From positions 31,867,501 through 31,931,500 of the forward strand of contig JAYKYS010000001.1 of the NCBI GenBank assembly GCA_036924285.1: a stretch of DNA of 64,000 nt. The letters run 5' to 3'. Below are positions 1 to 12,205 of the stretch, one piece after another. The stretch is from Asterella californica (Eukaryota; Streptophyta; Marchantiopsida; Marchantiales; Aytoniaceae). Numbering within the stretch: position 1 is the first letter of the stretch; every line of letters starts with the position of its first letter. The notes beneath the pieces were generated by a model that did no database searches, was not told the origin of the DNA, and was given only the letters and a program-made list of their open reading frames with translations. Position numbers and translations under genes: made by a program.

Positions 1-2800
1 AAGATCCGTCTCATACTATTACGTTCTATGTTATACACATGAAGTTTATTTATAAGTAAGATGTTTAGTTATAACTCTAATTATGGAGAATGTCTATTTG
101 TTGCCCAAGTACTTTAAGGAGATATCGAGTAAGTCTGACGAGCTAAAGTTAATTATGATTAAAATTAACTGTACTTGAAAAAAAACAAATATTTCTTAAA
201 TAGTGAGTATTATTTTCTTGTCATCTTGTTTAAAAGTAGAAAGGAGGTGAAAAAATCCCTTATTTTCTTTTTGAACTGATGTTAGTAGTAGGACTTAAGT
301 TATTGATTTAGTGAGCATTAAAAACAAGAAGAGATTTCACATGTCATCTTTTTAGTGGGTTTTAGTGTAGAGAAGGATGACATTTGAGCAATATAGAGAG
401 ATTATGAGATTTCAAAATGTGAGAACTTCACAGATCTCGTTAGAATGGAGAAATTTAGTTTATGAGTTAATGAGTTTGAAAAGGAATGAACTTAGTATTT
501 TTCTCTTCAAGTTAATGGCGTTCTTCTATCAGAACCATCAGAGGTGACCCCTAAGTGAGAGACAAATCTGACATATTGCAGATTGATCTATGAACTATCG
601 TACAATTTGAGAGATGAGGAGGTAGTAGATCGATAGGACCGTGGAGGATTTACATTTTTGGTTCTATTGCTAGAACTTCACTTGAAGAGATCAAATTTTA
701 CACTTCAACTCTACATTCAATAGAAGAAGATCATACGAGAGCACATGAAGAGAACGTTGAGAGGAGAGAGAGAGCTAATGCAACTTTAGAACCTTGCGTG
801 TATCCCGTAGTGATCTATGACGTGATTGAGATCATTCTTTATATCTCTTTTACTTAGAAAGTGTTTGAGGAGAGTTAAGAGTGGATGCAACAAGAATTTT
901 AGAGGAAGGAGGAGCATAAAGTTACTAGAGGAGAAAAATTTAAGAGTTTAAGAATTCTATTTTCTGGAAAGTTTGTCACATCTGTCAAATTTTTTGTGTT
1001 TTTTATTTCTTTGTAAAAATTTTCAGTATTGTAGTTTGACGCTTAAGCTATCAATAACAGTAGAAATCATGAGAAATGGTCATATAAAGAGAGAGATATG
1101 ATATTTCAAAATTGAAGGGGTTTATTCGTGAGAGTTTAGAAATTTTGCTATCTGCAAATTTGATACCGCCGCTTTATTTTTCTATTTCTCTGTGGAAATT
1201 TCTAGTACTGTAGCTTGACTAATAAACTATCAGTGACAAAAGAATCATGAGACAAAGAGATCCATGAGATATATAATTTTTGAAAGTTGAGAGGATTGAC
1301 ATTCATGAGTGAAGTCAAACGTATAAATTTTAGTTCTTTAGAAATTTGTATTGTAATCACCAATTTCTTTAGATTCGAAAAGTTTTTGTTCAAACTTCAT
1401 GAGTTAATAGCTTAGAGTTTGAGCTATTGGAGGTCACAAGAATCTTGGAGAGATCTTTTATCGACTAAGAGATATACGTTTCGGTGTTAAAAAGGGTCTT
1501 GAAGATATTTCAGGAGGAATCTATTTCGGGTACCGAGGGAGAAAAAAGAGAAGTTAAGATGTTTGAAAGAAGACGAAGAAGCTAAATTTAAATATAGATA
1601 AGTTGCGAACACACATCTATACTACTTTGATGATCTCTTTCTCTATATCGCAAAGCTTCTGAGATCATTGGAGCATATATGGAGAAGGTGGAGTTTCAAG
1701 CATCATTCATTGTGGAGGTCACAAATGCTTTGAGTGACGTACTCATCAAAGAGTTTCTTCCAGAAGAGAGTTATGAAAAGCTTATGGTAGAGCTGACTCA
1801 TCTGAAGCAATGAAACGACAAGAAAGCTCAATAGTATGTCGAAGGATGGATAAGTTGGAACAATTGTTTCAGACTGTCCTACGGAAGAGTGGAGACAACG
1901 TAGAGTTAACGATGACAAGAATTAGAATAATGATGATCAAGAATTTGGTAAGAGAGTTAAAAACATTCAATTTGAATCCAAGTGAAGTAAGAGAAGCCAA
2001 CAACCAAAGTGGAGGTCATCAAGATTACGATAAATATGAAGGAGAATTTGGATGAAACAGATCTCATCCAACCTCATCATGTAGCTCTCGTATCGACTTC
2101 GACTCTTGGTTTATCCACAACGGTAGCATCTACATCATCACAGTTGGTGATCGTTTCAACTTCAACTCCTACTCCAATAGTGGTGCCAAAACTGTTTGTC
2201 CATGTAGTGATGACTACTACCACCTCAGATTTACATGTCGAGTTTAAGAGCATATTTAATATTCTTGTGAAAAAACTCAACACCCATATAGTCTTACGAA
2301 GAAGTTTATTTCCCAAGCTTGAAACTATAAAGAGAATGATGTCTTCAAGAAGCTTGTGGTATCGTGTGTCTTCAATCCTTTATCTCATATCATATTATCA
2401 TCATGCGTGAATGTAAATCGTAGATTCAATCGTATCCTATAAGCATCCATACATCTCGAACTCAAGATCAAAATATTTCTCTCTCTATGTTGTTGAGTAC
2501 CCATGGTGCTCTTCTCATACTTTCAATTCCGTTGGGTGTTAAACATACCACACTGATCTATGAACTTCAAATTCTTGACATGCTCTTCTATGCTTAAGAG
2601 TATCAACTTGTCCAAACAGATATTGTAGAAGGTTCTTCATCATGTTTTCTTCTTGATGCATTGGGTGTTCCAAGTTTTGTATCAATAAAGACTCTATTCA
2701 ACAAAATATAGAAATATTATTTAAATTTTGAATAAGTATGCTATTTGAAGTCTGTCTTCATGTCAAATTTTTCAAAATTTCTACATGATTTGACAACACT
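1..2800. other. AT-rich repeat DNA, no gene identified
   Basis: This stretch is AT-rich with many stops in all frames. Two adjacent plus-strand open segments near 1,690-2,055 read like a retrotransposon gag remnant: a short helical peptide ending in ELTHLKQ, then, in another frame, one containing DKLEQLFQTVLRKSGD and IKNLVRELKTFNL. The match is a general impression of gag helical proteins, not a recognised domain, and the frame is broken between the two. Nothing else is supported here. Confidence 0.3.
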
Positions 2801-2956
2801 AAAACACCATTAAGACACTAAAACTTTAGGAATTAGTGTCGGTAATATTAACCACACTGACATGGAAGTCCACAAGTCTAGCGGAATTAAGACAAGACAT
2901 CGACATCTTTATCACATATTTACGAGAGAGATTTATCACCAAAATCCGTCACACAT

Positions 2957-3150
2957 CACGACACAAAAGTCTGTAATTCTAGCAGACAATATGACATATT
3001 CAGATAAAACTACAACACAATTAAGACATCGTGGTTGTGAGAATTCTAGTCAGAAAGTCAAACATTACGACACAAAAGTTTGTAACTCCAACAAACACTA
3101 TAACACTTTCCAACACAACTACAACATAATTAAGACATCGTGGGCGTGGG
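2957..3150. repeat. Tandem repeat, about two units of 109 bp
   Basis: Two imperfect direct copies are visible. The landmark CGACACAAAAGT recurs at a spacing of 109 bp, and the landmark ATTAAGACATCGTGG recurs at about 3,020 and 3,129 with the same spacing. Further partial matches (GGAATTAAGACAAGACATCG, CCATTAAGACAC) lie just upstream, so the array probably extends in degraded form to about 2,800. It sits immediately beside the CACTA transposase fragment and may be that element's repetitive subterminal DNA; this link is inference. Confidence 0.6.
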
Positions 3151-3720
3151 AGCATAATTTCATACTTACATCATAATATGGAATTTTAGCCATGATGAGG
3201 ATGCGATTCAGTCCGGACTTCTCACTCTCAACTTCACCAGCTTGAATGACATATTCCAAGGCATACCAATTTGTGAAGTGTATTTCTGATGGTTTGAAAG
3301 CAATGCAATCACCTCTCATCGGACTTTCAACTGATAAGTATTTCTTATATCTTGTGTAAAGTGTGATTTTCAGATGCATTGAATATTGTGACTGTATGAC
3401 ATAGTCCACATGTAGGACATTCTCTTGTGCTTGATATTTGTAGTCTTGAAATCATACCATACCCATGACTATCTTGCATGGTCCAAAGATACACTCCGTG
3501 CATGATGAATCTCTTGTTCATGATAGGGGTTGATGCTCTAGCATCATATGCAACAACCCCCTTCCATAAGGTCTTAAGCTCTTCAATCATGAGTTCAAGA
3601 TACATATCCATATTCTTTAACTTGCATGGTCTAGGTATGATCGAAGATAATAACATGTGATCTTTCTTGGTGGTCATCCACGGTGGAATGTTATAATCGA
3701 TAAACATAGCTGATCATATG
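3119..3720 (-). pseudogene. CACTA (En/Spm) TNP2-type transposase fragment
   Basis: The minus strand encodes a piece of the TNP2-like transposase of plant CACTA transposons (Transposase_21 family). Visible in order are NIPPWMTTKK, an SSIIPRPCKLKNMDMYLEL block, MIEELKTLWKGV, AYDAR, MHGVYLWTMQDSHGYGMIS and a CPTCG zinc-binding-like pair. These match the order of the family's NLPPW, IPGP, IDVYL, LIEELKELW, FPAYG and CPxC landmarks. A second frame covering 3,119-3,409 continues with a YKKYLSVESPMRGD segment, equivalent to the family's GHRRFLPxxHPYR motif, so at least one frameshift separates the parts. Full-length TNP2 is more than 700 residues; only about 180 are readable, with no start or end. 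It is a decayed fragment. The TNP2 identity is firm; the limits are approximate. Confidence 0.75.
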
Positions 3721-5380
3721 GTATAAGATTTTCGCTGCATTCCAACAAGTGACTCGATGACAAGATCAAGACATACAACCTCGGATTGTTGTGCAATCAG
3801 CGTGTATGCAGTCACCAAGTGCTTCATGGCTAGAGAATAAGCCACACTCTGTATGATATCATCATCCGACTTGTTAGTAGAATATCACAACATCAACGCT
3901 GCAAGATTTGGACATTGGTATGTATGTAACAAACGCGGAATGATCGAGAAACACCATTAGACGTATGCTGGAATAGAGGACCCTTGTACCTACCTATATC
4001 TTGATACTCTACAAATAAAATAGTTTCGAAGCTCATTCACTTTGTACTGAGGTACTTTTAAAACCGCTCCCACGTAAGAGAATAATTACGGGTAAAGGTT
4101 TGAATCAGTATCTGAAGCAACCTCAATCCTTCTCTGTTGCAGACACTCTCATTCCTGAATTTCGGATGGACGACTCTCTCCACTTCCGTCCCCAAACCTC
4201 AATCACTTCATGCGTTAAGATGGATGCCGGAACACATACTGTCACTGTTGTCATCTGGTGAGAGATATGGAACCAGAGTGTATAGTCTATCTCTGGCCTC
4301 ATGTAGCTGCTTGTTGAGTTCTGGTGCTGCTATAGGTGACGAAGGCTATAGGCTAAGGCGAAGGCTATAGGCTGCTATAAGGTGCTGCTATACGAGACGA
4401 AGGAACTAGGACGACTTCGGAAAATGAAGGTCATGCATGTGTACAAGCCGGAACATTGAACTCCTTCGGGGATGATCTGATCGTGTGAGAGGATGAAGAT
4501 AACACTAAAAGTCCTAAACATCCGTGGAAGAAGATATAAAATACAGAGAGTAGAGTTCGAACTTGAAAAATTCGTGTCTCGGCTCCCCGCAAGTAAATTT
4601 ACAAGCAATTCAGTTCACGTTCTTTCATTCATTTTTTACGGTGTGCACCTCATGAGGAATTTCAAATAAATATCAAGAGACTTTATAAAGAAGTATCTGT
4701 TCTAAGCTGTACTGCGAGGTATCTCTCTTCTCCTTCTAAAAGAATCCACCGCCACATCCATCTTTTCTGAATGCAGGGCGCTGGGAAAGGCTTTTCCTGC
4801 TATCTACTGTCAAAAGGACAGTTCCGATTTGATGAGAAAGACGCGGGGAATCAGAGACATATCCTGCTCCTCTCGGAATTGGCTGTATGGGATTGATCAA
4901 TCAATGAAGGGAGCAGACTGGCTACGCAAGAAGAGCACGTCTACCAACACTTCGCAACTGCAACTGCGTCTGCTACGCCATATCATAATTTTCTTCTTTT
5001 CACCAAGCGGGCGTGGAACGGAAGGGTCCACAAGAAATCAGTAACCCTGTTGAGATTATCAAGCTGTATGGTCCAGCGAGGAGAAGGAGATTTCTCTTGC
5101 TCTCGGTACCAAAAATAATCATCATCTCTTAATGCAATGTATATACAAGTCAACTATCCCATCTCTATCGGTCGCTGGATTCATCGCTAGATCGATCGAT
5201 CTGGTTAGACATTATCAACGCCACTAGTTGACAACATCCTCGCTGATATCCAACTGTCGGCCAATCCTCTCACGTCCTATCCTTTAAGACGTTGTTTATT
5301 CATAGCGCAACAGCCGAATTCTCTCAGCTCAACTCCACAAATCGTCCTGCTATTGTACGCTCTGCTCCAACCTCCCCAGA
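3721..5380. other. Intergenic, no gene seen
   Basis: No coding sequence is supported. 3,721-3,900 may hold more upstream CACTA coding remnants on the minus strand, but the frames are broken. At 4,317-4,400 there is a local imperfect repeat built on GAAGGCTATAGGCT and GGTGCTGCTATA. The remainder up to 5,380 should include the 3' UTR of the minus-strand cyclin gene, whose end cannot be placed. Confidence 0.4.
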
Positions 5381-7462
5381 TCAAGCTTTGCTCGAAGGAT
5401 TGTCCGATTCGGCGTCGGAAATCACCGCAGGAACAAGAGCGGCAACTGACTGGAACTTCACGCTCGAATATTTCTTGTGCACTACAAGAAGCTTGCCGTC
5501 TGCAGCTTTGCGGTGGAAATTCACCATCATCTGAGAACAATCCCTGCATAAACAGGAGACCCAAACGATGCGTGTCAGATATTCCTTCGAAACGACCAGA
5601 CGCATCGAATAGAACAGACAGCACTTCAAGGTAGAGGAAGAGGAATTTACGAAACGAGTTCTCTGAGTGATTCAAGGAGATTAGAGGAACCGCTTGCTTA
5701 CTTGAGCTGCGTTTCGGTGTAGCCTGAGTGACGGAAGAGCGTTGGGGTCCAGCAAGGAGCTCTTCCCAGAGTGTGGTGGGCGGTGTACACAGCAGCTGCT
5801 GCCAGCTGAGATGGTGGATACTTCACCATCACATACTCCGTGAGGCACAGCTCCACAAAGAAGAAGGAGAGCATCTCCATCTGCAAATGTTACAATCTCA
5901 TAGTTAGGGCTCTATGACAAGGAACGTATAACCTTTTTCAGGCACTCTGAACCGGGAGAAACCGTAAAAGACAGTTAAAGACATGTAATTACCTGCTTGT
6001 CCGAAGCTGCGGCCTTCAAAAAGCGAATCATAAATACGTATGGAGTAGGAACGGTCAGGTTGAATCGGAGAGTGTTGAGCATGGCCTTTTCCTGTAAAGC
6101 GAAACAGGGCTGAATTCAGCTCAAAGATCAAGAATTTCATCGAACAAACTCAAAAAAAAGCTGACAGAGATGACAATCAACAAGATGACAGAGAGTTGGA
6201 AGAGAACAAGTGGAAGTGTTACCATCGCCAACACTTGCTGTCTGGTATAGGCATCGTCTGAAATGAAAACGATCGCCTCCACTTCCGGGGCGATGATTTC
6301 TTCGTACTTGGCTGCAAGGAGCATGGCCGTCACGCCCACCAGCTGAAGAGTCTTCCTCGACACGGATTCCGTTGACAGGTAGCGATCGATGAGGTTGGTT
6401 GTTAAAAACAGAGTCTCAGGCATGAGGCCAAATTTCAGATGCACCTGAAGTTTAACAGAGTTGTTATTCGACGGATCAAAACTGCGACCTTTCCATCGTT
6501 CACAGGAAACCTTCTCCTATATCCAGCTCCAGTTAACAGAAGAAGATTAATGTAATGAACGCTAAGCTACGAGCTGAACTGTACCTCAATCAACCAATCG
6601 ATGAGAATTGCCCGCATTTTGTCATTGATATCCGCTTGACGGCTCATGTAGTCGGGAGCGACACAGCTCTGGACCTGAACCAGTAATTGAGAAATTCGAG
6701 GTCAGACGTGGAAACTTGAGAATTTTTAGAAAGTAAGATCTTCCCCGCCATAACTCAATCACTGCCCCGGCTCCAAACGGAGGTCCCCTCCCCACAACGG
6801 AACCATCATCATTTCATCGATAATTTCCAAATGATAATTTGAATCTAGTATACCTCAGCCTTGCGGTAGAAGCTGTAGATGTCTTCTACGTAATCAACAA
6901 CAGCCAACTGGTTACCGATGTCCGCCTCGTCAATGTTTGTCAACTGCTCGTCAGCTTCCAGCATTTCGGTATCATGCCTGCCGCACGCCTCGCTCCGGGC
7001 TGTAAGAGTTGCGGTGAGAGTCGGCACCTTCTTCAATGCTGCAGCTGCTACTCGCGGGACGCGGCCGAATGGCTTGATTCGAGGCACCGGAGGAGGGAGT
7101 CCTGCAGGGGGGGCAGAACTCTCTGGAGCCTCGTCGCTGCCGCTGCTGCCTCCCAAGCTCAATTTCGATTCATCGACAACAGTTTCAACCTTCACTTCTA
7201 CCGACACCTTCGCGGCCTCTCCTGCAGCGACTGCCGTTCGCCGCTGCTTGGCACCCCACGTAGTGACGATCTCCTGCTTTACGGGGTTTGCTACTCCGTC
7301 CTTACTCACATGGCACCTCACTGCCATGGCACCTACCAAGTTCCCGATATCGCCCAGAGCCCTCCTTGTGTTGGCTGCGGGAGGCGCATTGCCTGCTCCT
7401 TTCGCCACCATGTTCTCCCTTCCCCCTGCTGCGAGCCTCTCAGCAGCTCTGGTACCTGCCAT
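5381..7462 (-). CDS. CYCB: B-type cyclin (G2/M cyclin), six exons
   Basis: Mitotic cyclin that activates CDKs at G2/M and is destroyed by APC/C. Exons on the minus strand are 7462-6854, 6674-6585, 6444-6223, 6091-5993, 5880-5702 and 5543-5381. All junctions are GT-AG and in phase, giving 1,362 bp and 453 residues. A destruction box RRALGDIGN lies at residues 33-41. The cyclin box begins near residue 180 ([13 protein letters not shown], then [16 protein letters not shown]). The B-type signature HLKF follows at 235-238, then [17 protein letters not shown] and LLAAKYEEI. The C-terminal fold covers about 310-440 ([34 protein letters not shown]). The length is usual for plant CYCB1. The start was chosen because it is the first Met before the destruction box and the frame is open. 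No defect is visible. An unrelated start upstream in a further exon is possible but not needed. Confidence 0.95.
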
Positions 7463-7965
7463 TGTTCTTTTCCGCTGGATGGTCCCCGAACTCTAAGAGT
7501 CTCCGCACTCAACTGGCGCTCACCTTCTCGATCCCGGCAACGAACTGTCAATATCTGACTTCGATAGTCCGGGCTAGGCGAGCGTCCAGCTTCATAAACG
7601 TTTAGATTCCACTCCTCATCCAACACTCTACTCGCGAAGTCCAGAAGGAAGATCCCACATACTCCAGGTAATCCTGCCTGTGGTGATGTAGTAGAAAAGT
7701 ATCACACCCGACCGAGACTCATCTACTTCAGAACCTCACAAAACACTCTTCACAATTCACGACCTTCTTCGGCTCCTTCCAGACTCTCCCAGCTCCGCTT
7801 CTCAGCGAACAACAACAAATCTTCAATTCGACGTGAACTCACCAACTCCTCTACTAGGCGGCTCGACGAGTCCTCCAGTGCCTTCTTGCCCCGCCCGCTC
7901 CTCGATCCCGCGCTCTCGAAATCTAGCAGCGAAACGCCAACGTTCTAGGAACTAGACTGCACCGC

Positions 7966-7985
7966 TCGCAGTATATATATGACGA
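7966..7985 (-). promoter_or_regulatory. Probable TATA box of the cyclin gene
   Basis: The TATATATA run at about 7,971-7,979, on the minus strand, lies about 510 bp upstream of the cyclin start codon. This would give a 5' UTR of roughly 480 bp. It sits between the coding region and the MSA cluster, in the expected order. Transcription start is not observable. Confidence 0.5.
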
Positions 7986-8012
7986 GGCGGAGGCAGGGCC
8001 GCAGACACACAA

Positions 8013-8499
8013 CCGTTGCGCTGACTACAATACTACCACGAGAGGGAGAGGGAGAGGAGCGAGGAAGTCGACAGATAAATGACAAGGCAGAACGGGAATT
8101 GGGCAGAGAATTAGATATAGCACGAGTGAGGAGGGGAGGGCGAGGAGTGAATCAGTGAGTGAGTGAGACGGGAGGGTGAGTGGAGTGCGTATGGAGAGGG
8201 GAGATTGTATGAGCGACGGAGTCCAACGGGTAGAACGACGCCAATTCCGCTGCCTAGCGACTTCTGCCTCCAAACGGCTAAGTAATCCCCAAACACCCGT
8301 TCAAACGGTCGGCTGTATCAGACCGTGGAGCTCCTCCTCAATACGGCCCAGATCTGCTCGCACAACGGTCGTTTGCCACGCGAGCACTCGCCTCCGTGTC
8401 CAAGCCCTCCTCGTCCTCGTCCTCCTCGATAACGGCTCTCGTCAGGGTCAACGGCACGTAGATAATTTTCCACCGATTCTGGTCCCTTTCCTCTCCGTT
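8013..8499. promoter_or_regulatory. Cluster of nine MSA-type AACGG elements upstream of CYCB
   Basis: Nine copies of the core AACGG or its complement CCGTT occur at 8,013, 8,225, 8,273, 8,297, 8,304, 8,364, 8,431, 8,450 and 8,495 (first base). Several carry the fuller context of the mitosis-specific activator, such as TTCAAACGGTC at 8,301 and GTCCAACGGG at 8,221. The pair at 8,297-8,308 is an inverted CCGTT/AACGG unit. MSA elements bind three-repeat Myb (MYB3R) factors and drive G2/M expression of plant B-type cyclins. The cluster lies 35-520 bp upstream of the putative TATA box. Regulation is inferred from the known role of this motif. Confidence 0.7.
8037..8063. repeat. GA-rich purine tract
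   Basis: A short run of GAGAGGGAGAGGGAGAGGAG lies between the MSA elements and the TATA-like site of the cyclin gene. Such GA tracts are common in plant promoters and 5' UTRs; no specific binding is claimed. Confidence 0.4.
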
Positions 8500-9348
8500 C
8501 ACGGCCCTCTCTGCACGACTATTGGCTTCCCGACCAGTTACCCGGTAGCTTCCACCGGACTATCCAGAGAAAAATACAGGCGTCTGGAAACATACATAAA
8601 GTGAGAGGCACCTGGAAAGCACTAACCGGCAGTATGACCGGTACAACGAGTCCCCTGCCTGGATCCTGGCCCCTGGGAGGATATCAGACCTGCGGTTTTG
8701 TGGTACCCTGATAGATGCCGGGCTGTACCCACTATCTGAATTTAATAATTATACTATTCTTCCAATCATAATACGTCCATCTGTAGAAGCGGATCACACA
8801 TCCTCCTCACGGCTTCCAAGGTCATGCACATGTGCATTCATTTCTGCTCTTTCTATTCTTTACGTTCGTACCTGATACATGATACTTTCTTTGGAGTCCT
8901 ACACAAGTTAGATCACCTTTCAAATTATATTTCGAATTAGTCTATTTTAATATACTTGTAGATTTCGCTCGGATTCACCCAAAATGTCATCTCGAAGTGC
9001 ATGTAACGTAGTGGTAGATGAAAATCCGTCGCGTGGTCAAATTCCTCGTGTAATACTACTCTGAAGTCTTGAGTTAATAGTAAATGGTAAATTACTTGTC
9101 CATTGGGGTAGACAGGAGTCTATCACAATGGGACTCTTATCAGAAGTTTTGTTGAAAATTGTAGTGCATGCAACTCCAATCGTACCAATCAGGGATTGAA
9201 CTCACTACTTTTCACTAAGAGGACTCTAGGCTAAACTATTCGAGACATCGATCTTCGATGTATGCTTCATATTAAAACACAAATTATTTTTAAGATGTAT
9301 AAACAAAAAAGATAACTTTTTTGTGTGATGCAAGAATTAATCTAACTT

Positions 9349-9429
9349 CCCTTGCATATGTGAATCATATGCAAGGGTTTAATTTATTACTTAATTCTTC
9401 CGTTGAAAAGGGTTAAGTAATAAATGAAA
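9349..9429 (-). repeat. Hairpin-repeat family, copy E (two adjacent stem-loops)
   Basis: Stem-loop one has perfect 12-bp arms CCCTTGCATATG at 9,349-9,360 and its complement at 9,366-9,377, with a 5-nt loop. Stem-loop two follows at once: 17-bp arms at 9,378-9,394 and 9,413-9,429 (TTTAATTTATTACTTAA and complement, one mismatch). The order of the two stems relative to copies A and B indicates reverse orientation. Confidence 0.6.
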
Positions 9430-10066
9430 TTTTAGACAAAATGTGCTCTGGTGATAATCAGCTTGGAGAGCATGTCTGTCTATGCTCCCTTATGGTTTAA
9501 ATCCAGTCTAAGTCTTCATCCTGGAGACGCATGAAGAGCATCCTGGAGACGCATGACATTGGAGAAAATAATCCTTGATGAATATGCTTACATGCATATT
9601 CAATACGGAAATGGCTTCAGCAAGAGTTTCCGCCAAGAAAGTTGAGCAACCGTAACTGATGAAACGGTTAAACCTCCGGTATTGGTATAAAAATATGAAA
9701 AGAATATTTATTTTTTCTTCATAGTGTACTTGAGCATGAAGAAAAGATTTTATTTTGCTCAACCAAAATCCTGAAATTTTAGTATTAATATTTCTTAGTC
9801 AATACTAAGTAGGTTGTTTTGAGATTATTTGTAACTTGTAAAGCTAGTGAAGAGCTTTAATATGATTCTTAATTTTTGCAGATTTTATATTGGAATGATT
9901 AGGTGATCACAAGAAATATTTTCTGTATAACGGTTAAATTTCTCAGTTCTCTGAAAATGAACCCGCAAAAGCATATATACTAGTTTACAAGAGCACTTCT
10001 AGTCAGACTGTGGGTTTAATGAAAGTTTGTGAATTTCTTTTTAAACCCCCGCTCCTGATATTTAGG

Positions 10067-10148
10067 GTCTGGGTTACCCAGACTCCTCATGTTTTGACGT
10101 GCGCTGACGTAAAATACGGACCTCTGGGTTACCCGGAGCAAACTGCGC
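10067..10148. repeat. Two GGGTTACCC palindromes
   Basis: GTCTGGGTTACCCAGAC at 10,067-10,083 is a perfect palindrome with 8-bp arms about one base. CTCTGGGTTACCCGGAG at 10,132-10,148 repeats the core with a single mismatch. They flank a segment containing two TGACGT motifs (near 10,096 and 10,106). Function is unknown. Confidence 0.5.
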
Positions 10149-11834
10149 CTTTTCATAATGTTTAAGTCTGATCTCCGTAGTTGACGTGGTAGATAGCGTT
10201 GGAAAGCGACTGGAAAGTGCTACATTTTTGCAGAAAGAATTTTTGATTTTCATCTAAGCATTATTAGAACTCAATTTGTTAAATTCTAAGCTTTTTTGTG
10301 TTCCAGATTTCAAAAATGAATTTTAAATTCAGAAAAAGAATCTAAAAGGAATATTCTATCTAGGACCCTTTTATACCCAGTGGGGGTTTAAAGACAGTTG
10401 TGAATATTTACTTTTACCAAAAAGATATATAATCTGATTTCCTGTTGCTATAAACTGAGAAGGATATATTGTGTAGCATTCATAAAATGTATCTTCTACA
10501 TGAATATGAAACTATGGATCTATGCAATATATATAATCACAAGATTGTGACATATAACGTAGGTATGAATACTAGTTTCTGGTAATCCTTATCTTCCATA
10601 TAACTTATGATGTATATCGTCATTTTCTTTTAATTGACGTGTTCTATACTACTTGTATCGGGTAAAATACATTTTTGTCAGTTAAATGTTACTTCCAAAA
10701 AATGTGAGTTATTTGCCTAAGTATGCAAAGTCCTTAGTACTATCATATAACTTTATACTGTACGTATTGGATGTGTAAACGTATGAAGTTCAGTGGTCAT
10801 CACTTACCTCACAAAATGGCTACAATGTGATCAGAGAATGTAGTTGACAAACACATACTTCAAAAGAATAGGGATACAATCGTGAAGAACATGGTTCCTA
10901 TTTGTATTCTTCAAGATGATATATATGAGTGTACTGCAGTACATGAGAGAAACCAGTAACGAGGTTTTCTTATCAGGAAAATAAACCAGCCGCATATAAA
11001 TTTATATACGGAAATAAAAAATTCAGTGTCAGCATAATATACACAGCACTATAGATAAAAGTCCAGTAAAGATATCAACGTGTTGATCCACTTTATAGAG
11101 AAACCTATGTAAACAAATCATACAAGAGAGCATATTGAAACCAAAGCTAACAAGAGATGAGAAATTTTATGCCCGATTACCCCGTTAAATATGCATGCAA
11201 CATGTAGTTTTGCAGAGGAAAAGAAAAAGACAAATTAACAGAGATAAAACTAACTAACAAGATTGGTTATTGCTTGAGTTATGGGAATGACAGGACAAAG
11301 TTTAATACAAAATATAAGTTGCTATTGGGATGGAAAGCGTCGCAAAAGCACAGACGCAAAATAATAAGACACTAATGATACATCTTTTCTAAATTTAGTT
11401 TATTAAATTTAAATAACTAGATTAACATTAGTTGATATTATTACATATGAGACTCTGCTGATCTCAAACCTATAACTGAAGTGAATGGAACGATCACATT
11501 TTTCGCATAAAAACGGTTCTCGTCTAAGAATGAAAATATATTCTATAATATATAGTACATCTATGACCAAACTCTTCCAAGAGGAAAGGTTTGGTCATAA
11601 ATGGAACTTGCAATAATACTTCTACCATCTGAATATGGAGGAGGTGAAATATGCGTGCTGGATGAATACGTTATTCTGGTATTCTTCTCTTGGGTGTTGT
11701 CCAACGTTGATTCATCAGCAATATGCAGTTATTTATAACCTCCATAACGTCTATTAAGAGTTATTTATCAACTCAAGTTGAAGAGGTCTTATTCATTTAG
11801 GAACCACTCGCAATACGGTCATCTATTCCTAGTT

Positions 11835-12205
11835 GTCAATATGCATGCAATCTGAACTTCTGGGAACAATCTGTTTTTCTTTTGTTATCAGAGAATAATA
11901 TAAACATTAAATAAAATATATAACTAAGTATATTTAAATAATTTAAATATTCTATAAATATTATTTGTTAGTCTATGCTTGGAAACACGAGGAGAGCATA
12001 AAAGAACCAATAAGTCTTATGTGAATAGTCGCGCTTCAGAAGGTATAAGTCCGGGGGACTGTACTCATGAATACGTAACTTTAATCAGAGATTTAATTTA
12101 ATACCTAACCCTTCCGGCCAGAAGAGTTACGTATTAAATTAAACATGCATTCTGAAGAGGGTGAATATGCATGCTTCTACATGGTCTACATTTCAATATA
12201 CATTA
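11835..12205 (+). repeat. Hairpin-repeat family, copy A
   Basis: Aligns with copy B over about 360 bp. Shared landmarks in order are TATGCATGC, TTGTTATCA, GGAAACACGAGGAGAGCA, CGCGCTTCAGAAG, GACTATACTCATGAA-like text, then two stem-loops. Stem one has perfect 13-bp arms at 12,092-12,104 and 12,131-12,143 (TTTAATTTAATAC and complement). Stem two has CATGCAT at 12,144-12,150 and ATGCATG at 12,167-12,173. No coding potential. Confidence 0.7.

Noticed and set aside
6121..6222. Extension of the cyclin frame past the exon at 6223-6444
   Set aside because: The open frame runs on into the intron ([11 protein letters not shown]), but the GTAACA donor at 6,222 and the in-phase next exon at 6,091 follow the cyclin fold exactly.
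6839..7605. Plus-strand open frames of up to 239 codons
   Set aside because: They are antisense shadows of cyclin exon 1, whose minus-strand frame carries a destruction box and the start of the cyclin domain.
9100..9210. Sequence with a GGGATTGAACTC segment resembling a tRNA T-arm
   Set aside because: No matching acceptor stem, D-arm or anticodon arm could be folded on either strand.
9648..9690. CTGATGAAAC next to complementary ACCG/CGGT bases, like a hammerhead ribozyme core
   Set aside because: The second conserved core segment (GAAA after stem II) and a cleavage-site stem could not be found in the right positions.
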